Assembly (NCBI GenBank): GCA_954871525.1
Contig: OX940865.1
Location: forward strand, 19,452,420 to 19,516,419
Length of the DNA stretch: 64,000 nt
Origin: Parietaria judaica
Lineage: Eukaryota > Streptophyta > Magnoliopsida > Rosales > Urticaceae
Direction of reading: 5' to 3'
Both the position numbers and the translations under genes were made by a program. Below are positions 11,459-21,950 of the stretch, one piece after another; within the stretch, counting starts at the first letter, position 1, and every line of letters begins with the position of its first letter. The notes under the pieces are model-generated. The model saw only the letters and a program-made list of their open reading frames with translations, was not told the DNA's origin and did no database searches.

Positions 11459-11997
11459 ATGGAAGACATGGCCGGTGACTCCACCTCCTCCACCGAGTCC
11501 CTCAACGGCCTCAAGTTCGGCCACAAAATCTACTTCGAGGACTCCGCTCCCGCGCCGCCCAAGAAGGTCCGCTCGGCTCCGGCTCCGGCGCCGCCCGCCC
11601 AGCCGCCGCGCTGCCAGGTGGAGGGCTGCCACGTGGATCTCTCCGACGCCAAGTCCTACTACTCCCGGCACAAGGTCTGCGGGACGCACTCCAAGACGCC
11701 CAAGGTCGTCGTCTCTGGCCTCGAACAGAGGTTTTGCCAGCAGTGTAGCAGGTAAAATCTATATCTATCTATCTATCTGGGTTTTGCTGTGTATCTATCT
11801 ATGTATATATCTGTATGTAGTTGCTTATTTTGGATTTCGGAATGAAGCTTTTTCCATTTTTATATCTGGGTTTTGTTCATGTTTATGGTCTGAGTGAAAT
11901 GCACTCAGAATAACTTAATGTGACAGACAGTCTCTGCGCTTGTTTGAACAGAGGTTTTGCCCATAGTGTAGAGGGTAAAATAAAATGTGTTCTATAC

Positions 11998-12047
<50 letters not shown>

Positions 12048-12380
12048 CAAGTTTGAGGTCATATGGGGAATTTGAGAGAGTAGCAGGTAAATATGTGTAC
12101 CTAACTGTGTGTATATATATATATATATATGTATGTATATGTATGTAGCTAGTTTGAGCCTTGAGGTCTGGACCTTTTCTTCTACTCTGGAAAATTGAGA
12201 GTGTTGTAATGTAAGTCAAATGTGTATCTAACTGTGTAATTCTATATATATATATATAGATAGATAGATAGATAGTTTGAGCCGAGGTCTTTACAAAATG
12301 GAGTTTTGCGGTTCTTTTAATCCGGGTTGGTTCTTCGAGTGTAATTATCTACGATTCTGACGGTCTGTATGACTGTGTGT

Positions 12381-12431
<51 letters not shown>

Positions 12432-14683
12432 TGGGTGTTTTGCTAACTGATTTTCATGAGGAGCAGAAATTTTAATTTATTATAAATCAGATTATTATCT
12501 TGCATTACAAGTATTATTAGCGGGTTAATTTTGGTAATAGAGAAAAAGTTAGGAAACCCTATTCGTGTCACCTAGGGCTTCATGCCGTGGTTATGTTTTG
12601 AGTTTGTCGGTTTGACTCAAGGCATCGTTTTTAAGAGAGCTTTGGTCGTGTTCTGAAAGGAACGGTCCTTCGGTTTGTTGCCGATTGAATGATAGTACCC
12701 TGAAATTATTGTCCTAGTTTTGTCTGCTACCGAGTTTTAAGAGGAATTTGTGATGGGCATTGTAAAGATTTGAGCTTTAATTCTGGGTTCTGATATTTAC
12801 CACACCTTGTTCTTATCTTAGTTTGTAGGGGTAGTTGTGTCTTAATTTATAAGAAATTTTTTTGGTTAAAATTGATATTTATATTGGGGTATGGGACGTC
12901 ATATGTGGGGTATTCTTGATTGATTGTACTGTCTTACCATATTTTCTAATTCATTATCTCACACTTTGCAACATAGATTCAAGTACCCTTTAGGTTTCGG
13001 ACCCGTTCGGCTTTTTTTTAAATAGAGTGAGCTCTTTTAAAAGTTATACGTCGTGGGATTCGAACCTTCTACCTCAAGTAGACAAGCCATTGTGAACATA
13101 GATTCAAGTATCCTTCTGTTGCGGACCCGTTTGGCTTCTTCTTCTTCTTCTTCTTCTTCTTCTTCTTCTTCTTCTTCTTCTTCTTCTTCTTCTTCTTCTT
13201 CTTCTTCTTCTAGGGTAAGCGTTTTCAAAATCGTATGTTTTTGGGATTCAAACTTAGACCTCAAGGATACAAGTCATTCTGTAACTATGTAATTAGTATG
13301 AGATTAGGGTTTTCCAACCAGTAAAGTTATGGCCTCTTGATCCTATATTATGAATATCATCCCGTGTGTTTGAACCCACAATATGAGACGTAGTAGATAA
13401 CAGAAAATAACGTTCATGATTTTTGGCTGTAGACACATAGTTGGCACAATATCTGATTGTTTTGCCTATAATCAGAGCCCTTGTACTTTCCATAAGAAGT
13501 CAGCATGTACACACATTTAACACTATTGATCAGGATTAACAGCTTTGTTCATAGTTGGTGCCCAGATTTCATCAGCTCCCGGAGTTTGATCAAGGGAAAC
13601 GCAGCTGCCGCAGGCGCTTAGCTGGCCACAACGAGCGGAGGAGGAAGCCGACACCCGGCTCGTTGCTCTCTGCACGCTACGGTAACTCTCTTCCAATGTT
13701 TTCCCCTTATTTTTAACCTTAAAACTATTATTAATATTAAAGTGTCTTACTTAGCTTTACCTCTAGTTAGGTATGCTTTAGAATATGAAAGTAAAAAATA
13801 TTAGTTTTCGGGAATTTTTAGACATTAAGGCACTTTAAAAAAAATTAGGAAAATGAAAATTAACTTAAATGTGGTGCATGTCAATTGGAAATGAGAGGTT
13901 CTAATTATGAGATTAGTTATATCTATCTTTATGATGTAAAGAAATTAAAATCTATGTTTTTTAACTTCATAGTTCATACGAATGTGAAAAACAGAGAACT
14001 TTATAGCTGTAGTAAAAACTTTCTTTTATTAGTGAAATAAATGAGAACTTTAAACTTTCTTTTACTACTATAGGATGGGGATTCAAACAAGTAACTTATT
14101 TCTATTTGGTTCGTTTTGCATTGTGTCGACGAATTCAGAAGACACAGGCAGCAGAGTTGGAGGCTTTCTGATGGACTTCTCGGCGTACCCTCGGCTCGGG
14201 AGGGACGCGTGGCCGTTTGGGAGAATCTCCGAGAGCACACCGCAGACTGGAAAAGTACTTCCATACACTTGGCAGGGTAACGTCTCTGAGAATCCTCCTC
14301 TCTCGGACCTGTTCCTGCAGACCACAGCCGGCCAGCCGCACCAGGTGGCGGGGGAATGCTTCCCGGTGGCGGCGGCGGCCGACTCAAGCTGTGCTCTCTC
14401 TCTTCTGTCAAATCAAGCGTGGTGCCCCAAAACCCGCTCTCTCCCGGGTTTCGGGCACCACTCTCTAGGAGCGCCTCCCATGGCGGCTCTTCTTGGTGGG
14501 GCCGTCCACCAGTTCCCGGGCACTCCTTGGGGCGGTGGGTCCCACCAGGTTTTTCCTGATCTCGGCCGCGGTCAGATCTCTCAGCCTCTTGCCGGTGACT
14601 ACTCAAGCGAGAGGGCATTTATGGAAACCGGGCACTCCGGGGATTACGACGATTCCGGGCAGCACATGCACTGCTCGCTCTAG
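11459..14683 (+). CDS. SPL9: SBP-box transcription factor, SPL9/SPL15 type
   Basis: Three exons: 11459-11751, 13566-13681 and 14139-14683, giving 317 residues. An N-terminal FGHKIYFED motif (about residues 21-29) is typical of the SPL9/15 group. The SBP domain spans about 52-127 and is split by intron 1 at the usual place (CQQCS-RFH). It has all zinc ligands and the bipartite nuclear signal [18 protein letters not shown]. Exon 3 encodes CALSLLS, whose codons form a perfect miR156 site. An alternative exon 3 acceptor at 14148 keeps frame and the usual RYG. The start was chosen to match family N-termini; in-frame upstream ATGs exist (11228, 11318 region). SPL9/15 proteins control juvenile-to-adult change, leaf initiation and flowering. 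Whether it is SPL9 or SPL15 cannot be decided. Confidence 0.93.
11723..12260 (+). repeat. Duplicated exon 1/intron 1 junction inside SPL intron 1
   Basis: The 36 bp spanning the end of exon 1 and its splice donor (11723-11758) recur at 11946-11981 with 31 of 36 bases identical, including the donor-like 'gggtaaaat'. Weaker echoes follow near 12076 ('agtagcaggtaaatatgtgt') and 12195, each with 'gtgta[tc]ctaactgtgt' and a (TA)n run. The pattern suggests repeated tandem duplication anchored in the microsatellites. Confidence 0.8.
11999..12430. repeat. Cluster of (TA)n and (GATA)n microsatellites in SPL intron 1
   Basis: Long TA runs lie at about 11999-12046, 12109-12130, 12244-12259 and 12384-12426, with (GATA)n at about 12258-12275. 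These sites are prone to slippage and unequal exchange, and are probably polymorphic. Confidence 0.9.
12551..12700. repeat. Dispersed ~150-bp repeat shared with a CDK5RAP3 intron
   Basis: This intronic stretch is similar in the same orientation to 24793-24950. Shared blocks include 'ccgtg[gt]ttatgtt', 'atgactc..g.catcgttt', 'agagct', 'cgtgttct[cg]', 'aaggaacg.tcctt' and 'gattgaa'. Its class is unknown; it has no evident terminal repeats. Confidence 0.65.
12971..13287 (-). repeat. Tandem pair of SINE-like units with an expanded (CTT)n tract
   Basis: Two head-to-tail units begin 'acatagattcaagta..ctt' at 12971 and about 13096 and share 'cggacccgtt[ct]ggctt'. On the minus strand each holds a B-box-like ggttcgaatcc or agtttgaatcc. 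In the second unit the T-rich tract has expanded into about 25 CTT repeats (13137-13212). The long poly-Ser and poly-Glu frames across this tract are not genes. Confidence 0.75.
14391..14410 (+). promoter_or_regulatory. miR156 target site in the SPL coding exon
   Basis: The 20 bases gtgctctctctcttctgtca are the perfect complement of canonical plant miR156 (recalled sequence). They encode CALSLLS-type codons in exon 3, the position conserved across miR156-regulated SPL genes, so transcript cleavage or repression by miR156 is expected. Confidence 0.95.
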
Positions 14684-15437
14684 AAGGAAGTCCTTTTGCT
14701 GTGTTATGAACTTATGATCATTGGTTTATAATGTTTATCTGATGTTGACTTTTTGCTTAACATAGGAAGTGTGCCAAGTGGGCGTTGACCTGAACTTGAC
14801 CAATGCTTTCTGTCGTTTGCAAAGTGCATGAACACGTACTTTGTGTTAAGACTCTGTTTAATCTTTTAGATTGTGGTGGTCTTTCTATTTTGTGTTGCTT
14901 CCAAGCCAAGCAAGCATATGCTCACTTTTAATGCTTTGGTACATTTAAAATTATATATTTGAGTAGTTAATGTCCCCTAAACCTGAACTATATATATTGA
15001 TGTATTTTATACCTGAAGTCTAATTTTTTTATTTTTTTATTTTACATTAACGAGTCCTATACTTCTAAAACAAAAAGATTCATATAAATCCCATCAATCA
15101 CAAAGTTGCATAAACAATTTTCAAGATAATCTCAACTTTGCCAAAAGCTTCACCATACAAGTCTATCAGTACAAATCAATGAACTTTTTATATTTGCAGG
15201 GTGTAACTAACTACAAACCATTCCTGAAGGACCAGAAGAACCTACAAAATCTATAACTTTAACCAACATTAATCAGCTCTTGTTTCTTAAAACAACCATT
15301 CCTGATAGGTTCAGAAGCCGTATAACATACTTGCCCGTGAGAACAAAAATCACCTGTCGGGCGTGATCGCTGGTCAAAAGCTTCCACCGAGCTTTGCAGT
15401 TCCCTTAGATGACATTAATCGGAATTTGTATAGCGTG
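14684..15437. other. Convergent 3' flank between SPL and GPATCH11 genes
   Basis: The 3' untranslated regions of the two convergent genes should lie here. No other gene or transposon end was recognised. T-rich sequence at about 15020-15050 could serve either polyadenylation region. Confidence 0.5.
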
Positions 15438-16876
15438 TTAATGATCATCTTCATCGATTCCGGGACAGTTCGACAAGAGAGCCTCCGTTGATTCGTACTG
15501 AAAAGAAATAAGAGAAAAAGTTACAGCGGGGCAATCAGAAAAATCTTAAGCGGGTTACCATGTGATTTACCGACCTGGCATCCACAGAATAGGCAGTATC
15601 GATGTTCGTCTTGGAGTTTCTTCAGTATCTCCAGCAAATCCTACGTGCATTAAAGAGAAACGATATCGGTAACTATGCTATAAAGCTCAAAACTTCACAT
15701 TGTATTTACGTCCTCAAGAGCTTACCGACCAAATTGCAAGACATACGAATTTAGGCAATAATTACATAAAGAACGGTTTCGAGTTTAATTTCGAAAAAAT
15801 GAGCAAAGTAATTAGACCCGATGATTAGGAAATCATTTTTTATCATCTATTTTTATTACTTTCTTCAGCCATTAGGGTATTTTGCAATCAATATGAGATT
15901 GCGGTTTTGAATCCTATATATATGCACGTAATTTAGGTTTAGCCGCCATGTTTGATTAGTAAACGAGTTTTCCAGTTTGGCACTCGAATTAGAGACCGAG
16001 TTTCGATCACATTCATACGTATAAAAATTCTACCTCTTCGGTTATCTCTTCCTCTTCTTCTTCCTCGTCGATAGCCTCTTCATCTTCACTCTTCTTCAAA
16101 ACCACAACCTCCTTATTCTCCAACCGGTCCAACGTTGCCTTGGCTTTCAAGTAATTAACAGCCACTCTCCGGCTCCGCCACTGCGATTTCTGCCTCATCC
16201 CGAAATCCTCCATCAAAACCTCCGAGTTGCGCGTTTTCATTTCCTCCTCCAATGCCTCCCTCCTCCTCTTCTCCCTCAACTGAGCCTCGACCCCGAGCCC
16301 GGCCCTCGACCTCCGTATCTCGAGCCCGACCGGTTCGGCCCGTCCCGAGCCTCCCTTCCCCAATCCCGAATCGGGCATGTAGCCCATCTGCTTCAGCATT
16401 TTGAACCCGACGTTGGACTCGGAAATCGGGGCTTCAATCTTCGCTAGGATTTCCTTGTCCTCTTCGTGCTGCCTCTCCTTTCGATTGAGATCGCGCCTTT
16501 CTCGCCAACTAACGGTTTTCGCTTTCTTCTTCGCGGACTCAACGACCGGGTTCTTGTTAACTGAGACCTGAAAGTAACAAATCCCCATTAAAAAAAATAA
16601 AAAAATAAAGCTTTTTAATGAACACAATTTCTTCAAACTGGAGGTCAAACTGTGAGAAGACATGAATCAAATTTGATGATTCCATGAGCCAAAACTCTCA
16701 GAACCAAACAGGTTCTCTGAAATTCCATAAAGAAAAAATTCAATCATCACCTTTTTCGATGAAGTTCTCGGAGGATCGACGAGTTCTTGCGGGAGAAACT
16801 TCGAGAGGCTTCCCATGTAATCGTCGTCTTCGTCTCGACCTCCATTAGAGTTCTGCGCGTAAGCAAATTCCGCCAT
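15438..16876 (-). CDS. GPATCH11: G-patch domain protein 11 homologue (GPATCH11/D111)
   Basis: Four minus-strand exons: 16876-16751, 16567-16034, 15640-15575 and 15497-15438. All introns are GT-AG and phase 0, giving 261 residues. The acidic N-terminus is followed by basic heptad-like sequence (about 53-85), suggesting a coiled coil. The G-patch lies at about 94-140 (GFKMLKQMGYMPDSGLGK, then GRAEPVGLEIR). The C-terminus has the small zinc-binding-like DUF4187 module, YCLFCGCQ then NCPGIDEDDH, encoded by the two short last exons. G-patch proteins generally bind and stimulate DEAH-box RNA helicases, so a role in RNA processing is likely; this paralogue's partner is not shown by sequence. From memory, Arabidopsis At3g57910, next to SPL15, is a D111/G-patch protein, which fits the neighbourhood. 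Confidence 0.92.
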
Positions 16877-17249
16877 AGCCGAGAAAGCTTGAGTTGAGAC
16901 GAAGCAGCTCCACACGAAGACCCGAACTTGCTAAACCATCTCATTATGGGCTTTCAGTTTTGGGCCCAATTCAGGCCCATTAAGGAAAAACCAATAGTCA
17001 TCAGACACGTCGGATCCTCCTTGGTGCTTTACCGTGCACCGCGTGACACGGAATTGAAGTATCCCATTCGCGCCATCGTAACGACTCAACGGTATTTGCT
17101 GACGTGGCATCTTCTCTCTCTCTCCGTGGAAAACCCTGAAGCACACCATTCCAAACCTTCTCTCCACTTCTCTCTCTCTGAGATTCACTTCCTTCGACGA
17201 TGAGATTTTTCGTTTTGGATCGCTTGTGAGCTGTTTGGTTCCCGAGAAA
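16877..17249. promoter_or_regulatory. Compact bidirectional promoter with site II (TGGGCY) motifs
   Basis: Only 373 bp separate the divergent GPATCH11 and SRF2-like start codons. On the GPATCH11 side are TGGGCT (16947), TGGGCCCA (16961-16968) and GGCCCA (16974-16979). Such TGGGCY motifs are known TCP-factor sites in promoters of growth-associated plant genes. A CT-rich leader sits just upstream of the SRF2-like gene. Confidence 0.6.
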
Positions 17250-20200
17250 ATGGTGAACCAGAGATTCCGCGCGGGTTTGAGTCCTGTTGTTGCTGTTGTT
17301 TTCTTGGCGATTCTGGCTTCAAACGCAGGGGCTTCCACTAACGAGCAAGATCGTAAGTCCGATCGTGTTTCAGTTTCTTCTTGTTTTCTTGAATCGATGA
17401 TCCTTTTCCCGCTCAGAGCCTGTTTGGTTGCCGAGAATGTTCGGGAAAATAGCACGAAATTAGATTTTCTCGGCATCCAAACAGAAAATACTGAGACTTT
17501 TATTGGCGATCCTATCAAATACTAATAGAGTGGTCTGTTATGCAGTGAGAGCTCTGCAGGATCTGTTCTGGAACTTGAATTTTCCGCCATTGAAAGGATG
17601 GAGAATGGGAGACGCCGATCCCTGCGAGGAATCGTGGACTGGAGTTTCATGTTTCGGATCTTCGATCATCTACCTGTATGAATAATCACACCATATGGTT
17701 GTCTCCAAAATTGTTTGGAAATGTTACTTGATGAGCCGATTAAGCCGGGTTTTAATTCTTCGCAGTAAACTCCGTGGACTGAATCTCACGGGCACTCTCG
17801 GGAACCGCCTCTCGAATCTCCATAATCTGAAGCAATTGTGAGTAGTGAATGATGATTGTTCTAGCTGAGGATAATTCTGTGAGTTATATTATGTTTTTCC
17901 ATTTTTTGCAGAGATGTTAGCTTCAATAGCATTTGGGGTCCAATTCCAGAGGGATTACCTCCTAATGCTACTCATATGTAATGCTCTTATCTTATTGATA
18001 TCTAAATTCTGCAACTTCGGTTGATGACGGGTTTTTTCGCTCCTTCGCAATGTAGAAATATGGCGTGCAATAATTTCAGTAACAGCATTCCCGACTCTCT
18101 AGCCGACATGAAACATCTCAGACATCTGTGAGTTCCATTCTCTGATAACTGCTGTTAGTTTTTTCTTTCTTTCTCAGTATTTTGTGCTCAATCACAAATG
18201 GTGTTTTGAAAGCAGGAACTTAAGCCACAATTTGTTGTCGGGATATATCGGCAATGTGTTCACCGGCATGAAGAATCTGAGAGAGATGTATGTTCTGAAA
18301 ATATCATGTTAACGGGTTCATTACTTGTTAGAGTTTGTTGCCCGAATCTGTTTTTGTGGCCCGGCCCATTTCTATATGTGGAAACACATTTCCAGATTTT
18401 TTTTTCTTAAATTGTGCTAATATTATCTATATTTTTTGCTATTTGTGTTCAATTTATAACAGAGCTATATATGCAACAGGGACTTGTCATATAATGATTT
18501 CAATGGAGACTTACCAAGTTCATTTGGAACCCTGAAAAATCTCACCGGACTGTGAGTTCTTTTCAACCTTGTATTCTATATATATATGTGTGTGTGTATA
18601 ATGTCATAATCATGTCATAAGTGTCTAAATCTATGCAGATATTTGCAGAATAATCATCTCACTGGATCAGTCACATATCTCTCTGAGCTTCCATTGATTG
18701 ACCTGTAATTTTCTTCAGAACTTTTGATCCTTAATTTTTTTTTTATATTTATTTTATGTAACACAATTGTTATGTTCTCAGGAACATCCAGAACAATGAA
18801 TTCAGTGGCATCATTCCGAAACATTTCGAGTCGATACCGAATTTATGGTAAGCCCGAGAATTCTTCTGCTAAAAACTCTAATTACTTGCATTGAATGCTT
18901 TTTTTATTATTATTATTATTCATGTTCTTCAGGATTGGAGGAAACAAGTTCCACACAGGTAATTCTCCACCGTGGGATTTCCCTTTGGACAGAGTGCCTA
19001 TCGAGCAAAACATCAGAAGCCCGCCAACAAGCCAGTCAAGTGCGATCGAGAGCAAACCCGTGGCAGCGAAATCTGAACCGGGCAAGAAGAAGAAGAAGAA
19101 AAACCTAGGACTTGGAGGAATATCATTCATAGTTGGTGGAGCCACATTGGTGATCTCAAGCATTGCGATTTTCATCACTGTTCGATTGCACAAATACCGA
19201 ACTCACAGGCTTCAAAATGCACGTCGCACAAGTGGCACCGCACCCTCGCTTCCGATCTCTTCAACCGGTATTGTTCCTCCTATATATGTATACATACATA
19301 TTGCTGAGAAATTTTGATATCCCGAAAAAATCGGGACCAACCAAATAAATGCTAAAATCCCGGTTTCTAGTCCTAGTTTGTTTTTTTTTTTTTTCAGTTC
19401 TGATAAGTTTTTTCATCATTGTTTGTAGGAAATAATGCCACTGCAGCAACACCAAGCCCGCAAATCTTGACATTCCGGTCACCGCTTCGTGGAGCAAAAA
19501 GAATGCCTCCGATGTACCATAGCAAAATAGAGAAGGCCTCTCGGAGGAAAAGCTTTACCAGCAAACACGGTTTCCCACTGAAAGCCAAGCTCTATTCCGT
19601 GTCGGAGCTTCAATCGGCGACGAACAGCTTCGGCGAATCGAATCTTCTCGGTGAAGGCTCTCTGGGATCAGTTTATAAAGCGGAGTTTTCCGATGGACAA
19701 GTATTCGAGATGAACCTCTTACATTCATAGCACTATTCCAATCGAATCTTTCTCTAGTAATGTCGTTTCAAGATGGAAAATTCTCTATTTTCTGATGAGA
19801 TTTTGTTTTATTGTGTGTAGGTTTTGGCAGTGAAGAACATTAACACGGTGGCGCTTTCTTTCCAAGAGGAAGAGCAGTTTTTGGATGTGGTTTGGACTGT
19901 GTCCAGGTTGAGACACCCGAATATTGTGCCACTTATCGGGTATTGCGTAGAGCACGGGCAGCATCTGCTCGTCTACGAGTATGTCAGAAACTTGTCTCTC
20001 GAAGATGTTCTACACAGCGGTGAATACAAGTCTCTTTCTTGGGGCCTACGGCTCCAGATATCGCTCGGCGTTGCGCAGGCTTTGGAGTAAGTATTGTTGG
20101 ATAAATTTTAATTTCTACTGTTTAAAATGATTTAAGTATGTAAGGATTAAACTTCACTTGCAGTGCGGTTTATACAAAGTGAAAACCGGTATTTGTAGGT

Positions 20201-21398
20201 CCTGACATTAATATAAGATTTAGGTCAACATACATTGATTTTGAAAATAGAATTTTGAGTCAGTTCCTTAATTATAATTTTTTGTTTGTTTGTTAAAACT
20301 GACAAACATTGATTTTTGTCACCAGTTACCGATTTTTGAATTGATTTAAGGAATAGCCGGTTTTTATAAAAGTGACACCAGTACCGAAATTTGAAACCCT
20401 GAAAACTGGATTAAATACTCACAACGACCGGTTTTCGGATTCTTCAGTTGTGAATTTATCGCAAATTATATCAATTTGTCTGGTAAACTATGATGCTAAT
20501 GTTTTTGTATCTGTGGCGACTTTGCAAATTAATGGATGCAGCTATTTGCATTCGACTTTTTCGCCTCCACTCGCTCACAGCGATCTCAAAGCCGCTAACG
20601 TCTTACTCAACGAACAGCTCACGCCTCGCGTATCCGATTGCGGGCTAGCGATTCTGCGGCCGCTTACAACCAACAGAATCAAAATCAAGGTCCGTAATTT
20701 GTTTCTCAACTTATCATAGAACGTTATTGAAGCGTTTCTTGCATTTTTCGCTGATAACTCAAACAGGCATCTGAAATTGCTATTGGCGACACGGGCTACA
20801 TTGCGCCGGAGCACGGGCAATCGGGAGCTGATAACCGAAAGAGCGACATTTACGCCTTCGGTGTCCTCCTTTTGGAGCTCTTGACGGGAATGAAACCCTT
20901 CAACAAGTAAGTCACTATTTATCATATACTCGACTAATCGAGCTAGTCTTATTCGACCATTACTGATCTTTGACGCAGTTCAAGACCAAGAGACGAGCAG
21001 TCTCTGGTCAAATGGGCCGCTTCACGGCTTCACGACAGCGAGAGTTTGGAGCAGATGGTCGACTCGAATATCAGAAGGTCGTTTTCGACTCGGATTCTCT
21101 CCGGATTTGCCGACATTGTATCTCTCTGTATCCAGGTAATAATTTTACTCGTTTTCGTTCTTGTCCCGAGTAAGTATTCCGTTGACAGAGTTTTGAACAG
21201 CCTGTCAAGGAATTCCGACCGCCAATGAGTGAAGTCGTGGAGTCGCTGAAGAGTCTTGTACAGAAAGTGAATGTGGAGAGAGGCAATGGGGCGGCTGATG
21301 GCGGCACCGAATTTGATGACAAGTCGTTCCTTTCGACCAACACTCGATTTCTTAACTCGCCAACGACGAGCGACTCGTCGGAGGAAGGAAATAACTGA
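17250..21398 (+). CDS. SRF2: STRUBBELIG-family LRR receptor kinase, SRF2-like; probable pseudokinase
   Basis: Sixteen exons, first 17250-17352 and last 21201-21398, give 744 residues. The others start at 17546, 17766, 17912, 18056, 18216, 18480, 18639, 18782, 18933, 19429, 19821, 20542, 20767 and 20979. A signal peptide (about 1-28) is followed by a SUB-type N-domain with [10 protein letters not shown]. Several LRRs are encoded by uniform 66- or 72-bp phase-2 exons. A Lys-rich juxtamembrane stretch precedes one helix at about 301-323. The kinase domain has a Gly loop GEGSLGSVY (426) and the ATP-site lysine LAVK (K447). HRD is replaced by HSD (543-545) and DFG by DCG (563-565), as in SRF pseudokinases. 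GYIAPEHGQ and LLELLTG resemble SRF2. SRF proteins act at the plasma membrane; ligand and output are unknown here. The SRF2 assignment is from recalled motifs and synteny. Confidence 0.92.
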
Positions 21399-21950
21399 GA
21401 TATTACTTCTTTTTTCGACGCGGTTGTAACCTTTACAACTATCATGTGTTTGTATAGGAAGATTTTAGTATTCGAACAACGCGTATTAGTTTAACTAAAA
21501 AAAGTATTTCAATAATTGCCTGATTGAGTCATCAAACAGAAATTATAACTTGGCCTGCAAGAAATCCACTGTCACGAGGGGCAAATTCGACATTTTCAAT
21601 AATTCAATTCAATCACTTACATCAAATTATCAACATCGTCCAAAAACCATTATCAATAATTTTTACCCAACATGCTAAATTAATTATGTTTAACGATTCT
21701 AGACCAGTGTTAAATTAATGTTCAATAACATATACGATATATTTGTGATGTCATATTATTAATTTATCAGGACTATACTATATAAATCTAATCATGTTAG
21801 CATCTAACGGAATTGAATCTTTTAAAAATGAACTCGAAACCATTTAATTCAACTCGTAATTTTTTTCAATATGATTATTTTATTCTATTTTTGCAATTAG
21901 AGTAACTATCCTAAATAGTGTATACAAGTGAAAGAAAAGAAAGATTCTTC
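21399..21950. other. Convergent 3' flank of the SRF2-like and CDK5RAP3 genes
   Basis: AT-rich sequence between two convergent stop codons, expected to hold both 3' untranslated regions. Nothing else was recognised. Confidence 0.5.

Noticed and set aside
13037..13292. Poly-Glu and poly-Ser frames
   Set aside because: They are translations of the (CTT)n microsatellite inside SPL intron 1.
14001..14618. Long antisense frame (205 codons) opposite SPL exon 3
   Set aside because: It is the mirror of a GC-rich conserved exon that clearly encodes the SPL C-terminus on the plus strand; it has no family resemblance.
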